Assembly: GCA_000245075.1 (NCBI GenBank)
Contig: JH599961.1
Location: 1-64,000, forward strand
Reading direction: 5' to 3'
Length of the DNA: 64,000 bases
From: Acetobacteraceae bacterium AT-5844
GTDB taxonomy: Bacteria > Pseudomonadota > Alphaproteobacteria > Acetobacterales > Acetobacteraceae
Part shown: positions 52,869 to 60,669 of the stretch, one piece after another
Position numbering within the stretch: the first letter of the stretch is position 1
Layout of the letters: each line of letters starts with the position of its first letter
Position numbers and translations under genes: made by a program
The notes under the pieces: generated by a model
The model's database searches: none
What the model saw: the letters and a program-made list of their open reading frames with translations, nothing else
What the model was told of the DNA's origin: nothing

Positions 52869-53834
52869 CTAGAGGTCCAGCACCAAGGTGCCGCGGGCGC
52901 GAGAGACGCAGATCATCAGCGCCTCCTGTCGTTCGGCCTCCGTGAGGACCATGTCGCGGTGGTCCACCTCTCCCGAGAGGTAGCGGGTGCGGCAGGTGCC
53001 GCAGGTTCCGCTTTCGCAGGAAGAGGGAAGCGTACGGCCGTGAGCGCGCAGAACTTCAAGAATGGTGGTGCCGACTGGAACGTCCAGCGGCGCGGCTTCC
53101 GCTCCCGCGCACACGGTGAAGGGCTGGTCATCCGCGCGGGGGCGGACGAGGTCCGAACCGAAATCCTCAAAATGCACGGCGTTCTCCGGCCAGTGGCCGG
53201 TCATGTCGCGTACGGCGTCCATCAGCGGACGCGGGCCGCAGCAATAGATCTGCGCTCGCCCAGGTTCCTCAAAGACGGGCCAGAGATCATAGGCCTGGTC
53301 GGGATCGCCTTCATCATGATGAATGACGATGGAACCGCCGATTGCAGCAATGTCCTCCCGGAAGGCGGTGCTGGCGGAATTGCGCGTGAGATAGAACAGA
53401 CGAAAGGGCTTGCCGCCTTCCGCCTGCAGGTAGCGGATCATGGCGAGGATCGGAGTGATACCGATGCCGCCCGCGACGAAAATGTATTCTGGCGCGCGCG
53501 TGTCCAGCTCAAAAAGATTGCGTGGAGCTGAGACCTGCAGCGTCGCACCTGGTGGCGTCCCATCGATCAGCGCGACGGAGCCACCCCTTCCGTTTTCCTC
53601 GCGCTTTACAGCGATGACGTAGCGGTCTCGCTCATGAGGATCGTTGCAAAGGGAATAGTTGCGCATGGCGCCGGAGGGCACTCGTACGGCGAGGTGCGAG
53701 CCCGGCGTGAAAGCGGGCAAGGGAGCATCCTCCGGATGTCGCAGCTCGAAAAGCTGTACGCCATCGGCCGCGGGCTCGGCGCGCGCGACACGCAGGGTCA
53801 TCAGCTCCGCGTCAGGGGCGGGCAGGTCCAGCAT
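52869..53834 (-). CDS. Phthalate dioxygenase reductase-like flavo-iron-sulfur protein (PDR/VanB family)
   Basis: A 321-residue electron carrier. Order: FMN-binding beta-barrel (RNYSLCNDPHERDRYVIAVK), NAD-binding domain (EYIFVAGGIGITPILAMIRYL), and a C-terminal plant-type 2Fe-2S domain with CESGTCGTCRTRYLSGE and a distal cysteine in LMICVSRA. It passes electrons from NADH to the Rieske oxygenase encoded by the divergent gene. It starts the minus-strand catabolic operon. A MarR-box-like sequence lies 52 bases upstream of its ATG. Confidence 0.9.
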   Translation of the reverse strand: MLDLPAPDAELMTLRVARAEPAADGVQLFELRHPEDAPLPAFTPGSHLAVRVPSGAMRNYSLCNDPHERDRYVIAVKREENGRGGSVALIDGTPPGATLQVSAPRNLFELDTRAPEYIFVAGGIGITPILAMIRYLQAEGGKPFRLFYLTRNSASTAFREDIAAIGGSIVIHHDEGDPDQAYDLWPVFEEPGRAQIYCCGPRPLMDAVRDMTGHWPENAVHFEDFGSDLVRPRADDQPFTVCAGAEAAPLDVPVGTTILEVLRAHGRTLPSSCESGTCGTCRTRYLSGEVDHRDMVLTEAERQEALMICVSRARGTLVLDL

Positions 53835-53885
53835 CGCTCTTGGTTCGTCCTCCTGGCGCTTTGAAGAGGCGCCTCACAGATATTG

Positions 53886-53897
53886 TTAGGTATCTAA
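53886..53897. promoter_or_regulatory. MarR-type operator-like box, reductase side
   Basis: TTAGGTATCTAA is a near-palindrome in front of the reductase operon. A near-identical box, TTAGTCATCTAA, lies at 54016-54027 before the divergent oxygenase. Two matching AT-rich boxes in one divergent region next to a marR gene suggest common repression. Confidence 0.55.
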
Positions 53898-53989
53898 GTT
53901 ACGTCTGCAAGGGGAATTGGGGATTTTCCCGCCTAATCCAGCACAGGGTGGAGCGGTTAAGGCCGGAATGAGGCCATTATCGATTCCAC

Positions 53990-54017
53990 TTGACGCATAC
54001 GAGCGCATAAATAAGTT
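53990..54017 (+). promoter_or_regulatory. Putative promoter of the Rieske oxygenase gene
   Basis: TTGACG (-35) and TAAGTT (-10) are 16 bases apart. The -10 overlaps the start of the second MarR-like box, so a bound repressor would block RNA polymerase. The leader to the ATG at 54069 is about 45 bases with AGGAGC as ribosome binding site. Confidence 0.5.
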
Positions 54018-54027
54018 AGTCATCTAA
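54016..54027. promoter_or_regulatory. MarR-type operator-like box, oxygenase side
   Basis: TTAGTCATCTAA matches TTAGGTATCTAA at 53886 in 10 of 12 positions. It overlaps the predicted -10 element of the oxygenase promoter. Confidence 0.55.
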
Positions 54028-54068
54028 TTAAATTCTGACCGCAAAGGTCGAGTTAGGAGCATTCGCCC

Positions 54069-55409
54069 ATGCTGACCGCTCTGGAGAACGAAACTCTCTG
54101 TCGAATTGAGGGCGAAGCGCCGATGGGCCGCCTCATGCGCCGGCATTGGATCCCCGCCCTGCTCTGTGAACAGGTGGCGGAACGGGACGGTAGGCCTGTC
54201 CGCATTACCATCCTCGGGGAGAAGCTTGTCGCCTATCGCGACACTGAAGGCCGCGTTGGTGTGCTCGGCGAAATGTGCCCGCACCGCAAAGCTTCCCTGG
54301 CCTTTGGGCGAAACGAGAACTGCGGCCTGCGTTGCCTTTATCACGGCTGGAAGATTGACGTGGAGGGGAGGGTGACGGACATGCCCTCTGAGCCCAAGGA
54401 AAGCGGGTTCGCTGAGCGCGTGAAGCACAAGGCCTACCCGACGCGCGAAGCGGGCGGCTTCGTCTGGATCTATATGGGCGAGCCAGCGCTAATGCCGGAA
54501 TTCGAACCGCCCCCCTGGGCGCCCACTCCCGAAGCGCATGCGGCCATTGTCCGCATCGATCTACCCTGCAACTGGGCGCAGATCATGGAAGGGCAGATCG
54601 ATAGCGCCCATTCATCATCACTGCATTCCTCGGACATGCGGCCGGCCCGAGGGGAGGCCGAAGCGAAGGAAACGCACTGGGTGCGTCCGTCTACAGACAA
54701 GAATCCCCGCATCCAGGTACAGGTCACGAATTACGGCATGCGATATGCGGCGATCCGCCGCCCCATCATGAATGCGGCTACGCAGGATTATGTGCGCATC
54801 ACCACCTTTGTTGCGCCCTTCACTGCGCTCATTCCGCCCAATGCGACCTACAATGTGGCGAGCGTGATCGTGCCGAAGGACGACACCAACAGCTATTTTC
54901 ACTTCATTGCCTGGCATGAGAGCCGCGAGGCGATCTCCACGGAGACGTGGCGAAAGTTCTGCGTCGCCGAGGTCGGCGTCGATGTGGACGAGAACTTTCG
55001 CCCGATGAAGCGCCACGCCTGGAATGACTACTTGCAGGATCGCGCCTGGATGAAGACTGGCGATAGCTTTACCGGCATTCCTGGTATCCCGAACCAGGAC
55101 ATCGCGATGTGGGAAAGCATGGGTGCTATCGCCGACCGTACCAGCGAGCGCCTGGGCGCCAGTGATATCGCCGTGATCCAGTTCCGCAGGATCATGCTGG
55201 ACGCCGTGGCGCGGCATGAGGCGGGGGCGGAGCCCATCGGCCTGTCGGTGCCACATCTGCCGTTGGCCAAGCTACGGTCATACCAGGGAGTTGTGCCAAA
55301 GACCGCGAATTGGCGCGTTTTGGGCGCCTCGGAGGAAGAAGTGGCTGCCCTGGCAGGGATCGAGGAGGAGGAGGACGAGAAGGCGATGTCGCGGGCGGCC
55401 TTGGCTTGA
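54069..55409 (+). CDS. Rieske non-heme iron oxygenase, phthalate 4,5-dioxygenase-like
   Basis: A 446-residue terminal oxygenase. The Rieske 2Fe-2S ligands are in CPHRKASLAFG and CLYHGWKID (about residues 70-98). The mononuclear iron site is in MEGQIDSAHSSSLHSSDM (about 178-195), with the bridging Asp and two His present. Length and sequence fit phthalate 4,5-dioxygenase or related carboxyl-aromatic oxygenases such as those for isophthalate or carbazole-type acids. It adds both oxygen atoms to the ring to give a cis-dihydrodiol. It is divergent from its reductase and followed by the MarR gene. Confidence 0.9.
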   Translation: MLTALENETLCRIEGEAPMGRLMRRHWIPALLCEQVAERDGRPVRITILGEKLVAYRDTEGRVGVLGEMCPHRKASLAFGRNENCGLRCLYHGWKIDVEGRVTDMPSEPKESGFAERVKHKAYPTREAGGFVWIYMGEPALMPEFEPPPWAPTPEAHAAIVRIDLPCNWAQIMEGQIDSAHSSSLHSSDMRPARGEAEAKETHWVRPSTDKNPRIQVQVTNYGMRYAAIRRPIMNAATQDYVRITTFVAPFTALIPPNATYNVASVIVPKDDTNSYFHFIAWHESREAISTETWRKFCVAEVGVDVDENFRPMKRHAWNDYLQDRAWMKTGDSFTGIPGIPNQDIAMWESMGAIADRTSERLGASDIAVIQFRRIMLDAVARHEAGAEPIGLSVPHLPLAKLRSYQGVVPKTANWRVLGASEEEVAALAGIEEEEDEKAMSRAALA

Positions 55410-55453
55410 GGGCCACATTCCCGCCTCCTCCATTTCCATCTAGGCTGGCGGGC

Positions 55454-55915
55454 ATGACAACGCCCGCCGATGCCCTTGCCGATCCTCTTCCATTCGATGA
55501 CAGCGTCGGCTTTCTCGTCCGTGACCTGAACCGTGCCATTCAGCGGCATCTGCACTCGCGCCTCCAAGCCCATGGCGTCGCTCCAGGGGCTTGGTACTTC
55601 CTCCGCGTCCTGTGGCAGGAGGATGGGATCACTCAGCGGGAACTCGCACGCCGGGTGGGAATGATGGAGCCCACCGCCGTTATCGCCCTGCGAGGCATTG
55701 AGGAGCAGGGCTGGATTCATCGTGTGCGCTCAGGCACCGACCGCCGGAAGGTCCATATTTTTCTCACGCCGGGCGGGCAGGCCCTGCGGGAGGAACTCAT
55801 GCCTGAAGCTCACCTGGTGAACGCCCTGGCCGTTCAGGATATGTCCCCTGACGAGCAACTCATGTTCAAGGCGCTCCTCCGCCGCGCTCGCGCGAATTTC
55901 CCCACTTCGGATTGA
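55454..55915 (+). CDS. MarR-family transcriptional regulator
   Basis: A 153-residue MarR regulator. The winged helix is GITQRELARRVGMMEPTAVIALRGIEEQGWIHRV with the wing GTDRRKVHIFLTPGGQAL. It is 44 bases after the oxygenase gene on the same strand, so it is probably co-transcribed with it. It is the natural candidate to bind the paired boxes at 53886 and 54016 and release them on sensing an aromatic acid. Confidence 0.88.
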   Translation: MTTPADALADPLPFDDSVGFLVRDLNRAIQRHLHSRLQAHGVAPGAWYFLRVLWQEDGITQRELARRVGMMEPTAVIALRGIEEQGWIHRVRSGTDRRKVHIFLTPGGQALREELMPEAHLVNALAVQDMSPDEQLMFKALLRRARANFPTSD

Positions 55916-56050
55916 ACTGAGGCTCACGGCGCTTACGTGCCTGCGCGGTGCCCAGATGGAGTTACCCATGCACCGCAACCGTGGGGAAGGGAGGCACGAG
56001 GCCAAGTTGGTCCCGAAGCAAGGATACCATCCCCTTGGCCCCGTCGCCGG

Positions 56051-57022
56051 TTATGCCGGCTGGATATTCCGTTCTTCGATGAGGCGCCGCCAGCGCGCTG
56101 TCTCATGACGAACGAATTGAGTGAACTCGGCCGGTGTTGTGCTCACCGCCATTGCCCCGAGTTCCTCGAACCGCGCCTGTGTGGCGGGGCGCTTCATGAA
56201 CTCAATGATCGCCCCGGAGAGGCGGTCTGCGATGGCTGGCGACGTTCCCTTAGGCAGGAAGAAGCCGTGCCAGGCAACAGCCTCGAAGCCCGGCAGGTAC
56301 TCGGCGATCGCGGGCAGGCTCGGGTCGAATGCCGGTCGTTCCTTGGTGGCGCTACCCAGCAGTACCAGCTTCTTGTCGGCGACATATGGCAACAGCAGCG
56401 GAATGTTATCAAAGGAGAGGTCGATGGAGCCGCTGAGCAAATCCACCACCATGTTGCTGGATCCGCGATAGGGCACATGCACCATCGAGGTCCCCGTCAT
56501 GGCCTGGAACAGCTCGGCAGCAAGGTGCTGGCTCGTGCCGACGCCCGGGGTGCCATAGGTGACCTTGCCGGGATTGGCCTTCAGATGCGCAATGAGGTCG
56601 GGCACGCTCCGCGCCTGGATGGTCCTGGGGTTGACCACCAACACATTCGGGATGGCGGAAACCTGGCCCAGCAGCACCAGTTCCTCGACATTGTAGCTGA
56701 TGGGGATATTGCCGAAGGCGGGAATGATGGAGAGGCCGGAGACGGCACCGATACCAAGCGTCTGGCCATCCGGTGCCGCGCGTGCGACCTGAGCAACGCC
56801 CAGCGTGCTACCGGCGCCACCAACATTCTCGCAAACGAAGGGCTTGCCCAACGCCTGGGTGAGGTGCTCGGCAATGAGACGGCCAAAGATGTCGGCCGAA
56901 CCACCGGGGGAAAATGGAATGACGACGCGTACCGGCCCGGTGGGATATCCGTCTGCCGCCAAGGCGGGCGTGGCGGCGAGAGCCAGCGTGGCGGCACAAA
57001 GGCCGCGACGTGTGATGGACAT
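56051..57022 (-). CDS. Tripartite tricarboxylate transporter substrate-binding protein (TctC/Bug)
   Basis: A 323-residue periplasmic receptor with a signal peptide ending near PALAADG. It has the family signature VRVVIPFSPGGSADIFGRLI and FVCENVGGAGSTLGVAQVA. It is the last gene of the aldolase/FAD-dehydrogenase operon, 38 bases after the dehydrogenase stop. Its ligand is likely the hydroxy acid or keto acid that those enzymes process. Confidence 0.88.
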   Translation of the reverse strand: MSITRRGLCAATLALAATPALAADGYPTGPVRVVIPFSPGGSADIFGRLIAEHLTQALGKPFVCENVGGAGSTLGVAQVARAAPDGQTLGIGAVSGLSIIPAFGNIPISYNVEELVLLGQVSAIPNVLVVNPRTIQARSVPDLIAHLKANPGKVTYGTPGVGTSQHLAAELFQAMTGTSMVHVPYRGSSNMVVDLLSGSIDLSFDNIPLLLPYVADKKLVLLGSATKERPAFDPSLPAIAEYLPGFEAVAWHGFFLPKGTSPAIADRLSGAIIEFMKRPATQARFEELGAMAVSTTPAEFTQFVRHETARWRRLIEERNIQPA

Positions 57023-57060
57023 TTTTATCGTTTCCTCTTCTGGACGTCGGTTGCGGGCGC

Positions 57061-58518
57061 TCAGCCCGGATGAGGTGGGCCTTCGGGCAGCACTTTCCCG
57101 GGATTCATCAGGTTGTTCGGATCCAATAGCGTCTTGAAGCGCTGCATCAGTTCCATCTCGAGCGGTGAGGTAGCGCGGTGCAGACGAGCGCGGTTAGAGA
57201 CGCCTATGCCATGTTCCGCGCTGATGGCACCGCCCAGCGGCACAAGCACGTCGTCCACTGCCATGGAGATGGCCGCCGCCTTCTCCCGCAGCGCTTCCGG
57301 GGAGGTAAAGAGGCCAGGGTCGAGAATGCCGAGGACGTGGATGTTGCCGTCGCCTACATGGCCGTGCATCACCACCGTGGCGAAGGGCTCGACAGCGAGG
57401 ATGGCCTGCTCCACGCCGCGGATAAATGCCGCCTGGCTTTCCAGCGGCACGACACTGTCATGGCTGACCACATAGCCATGTGCCTTGCTGCTTTCGGAAA
57501 CGCTGTGCCGGATGCGCCAGAGCGTGGCGGCCTGGGCCTCGCTGCTGGCGACGATGGCATTGGTCAGCAGCCCCGCCTCCAGCGCCTCTCCCAGCAGGGA
57601 CTCCAGCAGTGCCGGCAGTGTGTCGGTGGTCAGGGTATCGGTGATCTCGACCAGAACATACCAGCCCGCATCAAGCGGGAAGGGAATGGCGACATCGGGC
57701 ATGTGCTGCGCGATCACTTCCACCTGGCGGCGAGACATCACCTCGAAGGAGAGCAGCCTGTCACCCAGATGCGTGCGTGCCAGGGCCAGCAGGTCCAGCA
57801 CCTGTTCCGGCTCTTCAGCCATGGCCATGGCCAGCGCGGAGACCCGCGGGCGCGGGAAGAGTTTGAGGACGGCGCCTGTGATGATGCCGAGCGTGCCCTC
57901 CGCGCCGATAAACATCTGCTTGATGTCGTAGCCGGTGCTGTCCTTCCGGAGCGCCGTCATCATGTCGAGCAACCGCCCGTCGGGCAGCACCACCTCCAGC
58001 CCGAGGCAGAGCTCGCGCATGGTGCCATAGCGAAGCACGGCGGTACCTCCGGCATTGGTGGAGAGGTTGCCGCCGATCTGGCAGCTTCCTTCCGCCCCCA
58101 GGCTGAGAGGAAAGAGGCGCCCGATCGCTTCCGCCGCTGCCTGAACATCAGCCAGGACACAGCCGGCGTCGACAGCGATGGCATCGCCCAGGCGGCTGGT
58201 CCAGCGGACGCGGTTCAGCCGGTCTAGCCGCAGCACCACGCTGCGGCCTTCCGCTGCCGGGGTGGCCGCCCCGCACATGCCGGTATTGCCGCCCTGCGGC
58301 ACAATGGCGACGCCCTGCGCCGTGCAAAGGCGCACAACAGCCGCCACTTCCTCTGGCGAACCGGGCTTCACCACCGCCTCGGCAAGGCCCCGATAGCGGC
58401 CGCGCCAATCAGTAACGAACGGCTCTTGGTCGTGCCCCGGCGGGATAACGTAGCGTTCGCCAACGATGCGGGCCAGCCCGGCGAGGAGGTCGGCGGGTGG
58501 GGGAAGGGTATCAGGCAT
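57061..58518 (-). CDS. FAD-linked oxidase, D-2-hydroxyacid dehydrogenase (GlcD/D-lactate dehydrogenase type)
   Basis: A 485-residue flavoenzyme. The PP-loop FAD domain has VVKPGSPEEVAAVVRLC, IVPQGGNTGMCGAATP and GGNLSTNAGGTAVLRYG; the C-terminal oxidase domain has MHGHVGDGNIHVLGILDPG and ISAEHGIGVSNRARL. It oxidises a D-2-hydroxy acid to the 2-oxo acid, passing electrons to the chain. ATG 58518 lies nine bases after the aldolase stop; a much longer upstream frame overlaps that gene and is not credible. Confidence 0.9.
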   Translation of the reverse strand: MPDTLPPPADLLAGLARIVGERYVIPPGHDQEPFVTDWRGRYRGLAEAVVKPGSPEEVAAVVRLCTAQGVAIVPQGGNTGMCGAATPAAEGRSVVLRLDRLNRVRWTSRLGDAIAVDAGCVLADVQAAAEAIGRLFPLSLGAEGSCQIGGNLSTNAGGTAVLRYGTMRELCLGLEVVLPDGRLLDMMTALRKDSTGYDIKQMFIGAEGTLGIITGAVLKLFPRPRVSALAMAMAEEPEQVLDLLALARTHLGDRLLSFEVMSRRQVEVIAQHMPDVAIPFPLDAGWYVLVEITDTLTTDTLPALLESLLGEALEAGLLTNAIVASSEAQAATLWRIRHSVSESSKAHGYVVSHDSVVPLESQAAFIRGVEQAILAVEPFATVVMHGHVGDGNIHVLGILDPGLFTSPEALREKAAAISMAVDDVLVPLGGAISAEHGIGVSNRARLHRATSPLEMELMQRFKTLLDPNNLMNPGKVLPEGPPHPG

Positions 58519-58526
58519 GGCCTTGT

Positions 58527-59318
58527 TCAGTAGCCTGGGCGCGGCTGCGGCGCCCCCGTCTCGCGCTCCAGCGCCTGCATCAGCAATTGCGCCCCGAAGC
58601 CGAACAGCCTGTTCTCGTTGGGCGCCGTCACCATGTCGAAGCCCCGGCCCCACATCTTCGCGCAGTAATCGATGGCGGAGCTGTGCATGCCGACCTTCTT
58701 GCCATGCCGGTGCGCGGCATCACGGATGGCATCAATTCGGGCCAGCATCTCCGGATGTTCCGGCCCGTTCACCGGGTCATGGCCATGGGTGAAGCTGAGA
58801 TCGGAAGGGCCGATATAAACGCCATCCAAGCCGGGTACGGCGAGGATCTCCTCCAGGTTACGCACCCCTTCAGCGGTTTCGATCATGGCGAATGTCAGGA
58901 TGGTTTCATTCGCTTCGGCCATGTAGCGTGGCCCGGCATAAAGCTGCGCCCGCGTGGGCCCGAAGGAACGGTTGCCCTGCGGCGGGTAACGGCAGGCGGC
59001 AACGAAGGTCGCGCACTGCTCCGCGTTATCGATCAGGGGGCAAATGATCCCCATAGCCCCCGCATCCAGGATCTTCATGATGGCGCCGGGGTCCAGCGCC
59101 GCAACCCGTGCCAGTGGCGTGACCTCGGTGGTGGAGAGCGCCTGAAGCATGGCCAGGGCGTTGTCGAAGGAGATCAGCCCATGCTGCAGGTCGAGCGTCA
59201 CGGCGTCGAAGCCCTGATGCGCCATGGCTTCGGCCAGGAATGGGCTGGGAATGGCCATCCAGCCATTCAGCGCCCGTTCCGATGCACGAAGCATCTGTTG
59301 AAGCCGTGTACCTCTCAT
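58527..59318 (-). CDS. HpcH/HpaI aldolase family protein
   Basis: A 263-residue class II pyruvate-dependent aldolase of the HpaI/citrate lyase beta fold. Motifs: VTLDLQHGLISFDNA near residues 40-52, EVTPLARVAALDPG, PLIDNAEQC, MIETAEGVRNLEEILAVPGLDGVYIGPSDLS. It cleaves or forms 4-hydroxy-2-oxo acids with pyruvate or a similar donor; a 2-oxo product can feed the FAD dehydrogenase. GGAGGGGG lies just before the ATG. It begins the minus-strand operon, divergent from the GntR regulator. Confidence 0.9.
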   Translation of the reverse strand: MRGTRLQQMLRASERALNGWMAIPSPFLAEAMAHQGFDAVTLDLQHGLISFDNALAMLQALSTTEVTPLARVAALDPGAIMKILDAGAMGIICPLIDNAEQCATFVAACRYPPQGNRSFGPTRAQLYAGPRYMAEANETILTFAMIETAEGVRNLEEILAVPGLDGVYIGPSDLSFTHGHDPVNGPEHPEMLARIDAIRDAAHRHGKKVGMHSSAIDYCAKMWGRGFDMVTAPNENRLFGFGAQLLMQALERETGAPQPRPGY

Positions 59319-59343
59319 GGCAATCCCCCTCCAATTGATTTAT

Positions 59344-59360
59344 GGTTATCAGAAGACTTG
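59344..59360. repeat. 17-bp repeat/operator copy 1, aldolase promoter
   Basis: GGTTATCAGAAGACTTG recurs exactly at 60630-60646. This copy sits between the aldolase operon and the divergent GntR gene. On the aldolase strand it lies between and over TTGCCA (59367-59372) and ATAACC (59344-59349), a pair spaced by 17 bases. It has a loose dyad, ATCA-N7-TGAT. A GntR/FadR operator role is likely. Confidence 0.65.
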
Positions 59361-59372
59361 ATGACTTGGCAA
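59344..59372 (-). promoter_or_regulatory. Putative promoter of the aldolase operon
   Basis: TTGCCA (-35) and ATAACC (-10) on the minus strand with an exact 17-base spacer that contains most of the 17-bp repeat. The repressor would therefore occlude the promoter. The predicted leader is about 20 bases before the ATG at 59318. Confidence 0.5.
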
Positions 59373-59442
59373 TCCGTTGCGGCAGCCGCCCGGTGCGGCC
59401 GCTGTGCTAGAGTGCAGATCTGAGGGCAAAGGGCGGAGAAGG

Positions 59443-60129
59443 ATGGCTGAAACGATCGCAAGGCCCAGTCTCGCGGATCATGTCGTCGCGTCGCTGACGC
59501 GCAGCATCAGTGACGGGCGGATGCCGCCCGGCGCGCGGCTGCCTACCGGTCAGCAGTTGGCCGAGCAGTTCGGGGTGAGCCTCGCAGTCATCCGGGAGGC
59601 CATTTCGAGCCTCAAGGCAGAGGGGCTGATTGAAACACGGCAGGGCGCAGGCGCCTTCGTAGCGGCCCCCAGTGCCAACCGCCCCTTTCGCATTCAACCG
59701 GAGCTGGCCAGCGCACCCAATGCAGCGCGAATGATCTTCGAGCTCCGCATGGGCGCTGAGGTCTCGGCGGCCGCTCTGGCCGCCGCCCGCGCCACACGTG
59801 GCCAGCTTGCCGAACTGCGGCGCGCGCATCGTGAGATGGAGAAGGCCATCGCCGCTGGAGGCAATGGGGTGGAGGAAGACCTTCAGTTCCATCGTGGCAT
59901 TGCCGAGGCAGCGAACAACCCGCTCTTCGTCGCCTTCGTCGGCTTCCTTGGCCATCACATCCGGGACAGCATCAGCCTTTCCCGCCCCACCGGCACGCCA
60001 TGGGAGGCCGCGGAGGTACTGGGCGAGCACGAGGCTATACTGGAGGCAATCCTGCGGCGGGATGTCGAGGCGGCGCAGCAGGCCGCCTGGAACCACATGA
60101 ACAACTGCCTGGCCCGCTGCGCCAAATAG
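59443..60129 (+). CDS. GntR-family regulator, FadR subfamily
   Basis: A 228-residue regulator: N-terminal winged helix (DGRMPPGARLPTGQQLAEQFGVSLAVIREAISSLKAEGLIETRQGAGAFV) and C-terminal FCD all-helical effector domain (ELRMGAEVSAAALAA, DLQFHRGIAEAANNPLFVAF) with the metal-binding His positions (FHRGIA, EHEAIL, NHMNN). GGAGAAGG lies upstream of ATG 59443. It probably represses the aldolase operon and the nearby cupin through the two identical 17-bp sites. Confidence 0.9.
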   Translation: MAETIARPSLADHVVASLTRSISDGRMPPGARLPTGQQLAEQFGVSLAVIREAISSLKAEGLIETRQGAGAFVAAPSANRPFRIQPELASAPNAARMIFELRMGAEVSAAALAAARATRGQLAELRRAHREMEKAIAAGGNGVEEDLQFHRGIAEAANNPLFVAFVGFLGHHIRDSISLSRPTGTPWEAAEVLGEHEAILEAILRRDVEAAQQAAWNHMNNCLARCAK

Positions 60130-60149
60130 GAGGCGAGGGCAGGTAGCCC

Positions 60150-60539
60150 TCAGCCCTTCTTACCGATGATATCCTCTGGCCGGATGTTATCCACCTGCCC
60201 GTAAATGCAGGCCGCATCAATAAACCCACCCTCGCCATATTCGAAGATGTGCCATTCCAGCTCGTCGAAATGCAGGATCGTGCCGGCTTGCACGGGGACG
60301 GTCTCGTCCAGATTGTCCTTGCTGGGCCCCTTGCGGATCCAGCCATCCTTTGCATCGATGATATAGACCGTTTCCTCAGCATGGTGGTGCGGCTCCATCG
60401 GGCCGCTCTCCTTGGAGTACCGGCAGAAGGAGACAGTCATTTTCTGGCTGGCTGAGGCCGAGTTCTTGCCGACCGCACGTTGCAGCACGCGCCCGGGCAA
60501 GGGTTCGCGCGCCAGTTCATCTCTTTGCAGCACTCTCAT
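60150..60539 (-). CDS. Small cupin-domain protein
   Basis: A 129-residue single-cupin protein with an intact metal motif MEPHHHAEETVYIID and the second motif ELEWHIFEYG. The EPHHHxEE cluster suggests a bound divalent metal. It may be an isomerase, lyase or dioxygenase acting on the same acid as the aldolase operon. ATG 60539 has AGGAG seven bases upstream. The 17-bp repeat lies 91 bases upstream of it, so the GntR regulator probably controls it too. It is convergent with the GntR gene. Confidence 0.78.
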   Translation of the reverse strand: MRVLQRDELAREPLPGRVLQRAVGKNSASASQKMTVSFCRYSKESGPMEPHHHAEETVYIIDAKDGWIRKGPSKDNLDETVPVQAGTILHFDELEWHIFEYGEGGFIDAACIYGQVDNIRPEDIIGKKG

Positions 60540-60629
60540 GGTCGGGCTCCTGTCTTGGACGGCCGCGCGGCTGAGGCAGCGAATCCGCTTCCCCACACCG
60601 CTGCGCGGCACCCCGTACCACAGATTTCA

Positions 60630-60646
60630 GGTTATCAGAAGACTTG
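60630..60646. repeat. 17-bp repeat/operator copy 2, cupin promoter
   Basis: An exact copy of GGTTATCAGAAGACTTG in the same orientation as the copy at 59344-59360, in the gap between the DadA-like gene stop and the cupin start. It gives the cupin its own regulated transcription start inside an otherwise tandem gene row. Confidence 0.65.
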
Positions 60647-60669
60647 GGGCGGCCCGCCCGAAACCAGCC

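Noticed and set aside
55937-57073. 378-codon plus-strand frame opposite the fourth TctC gene
   Set aside because: Shadow frame; no ribosome binding site and no recognisable domain, while the minus strand has a full TctC protein.
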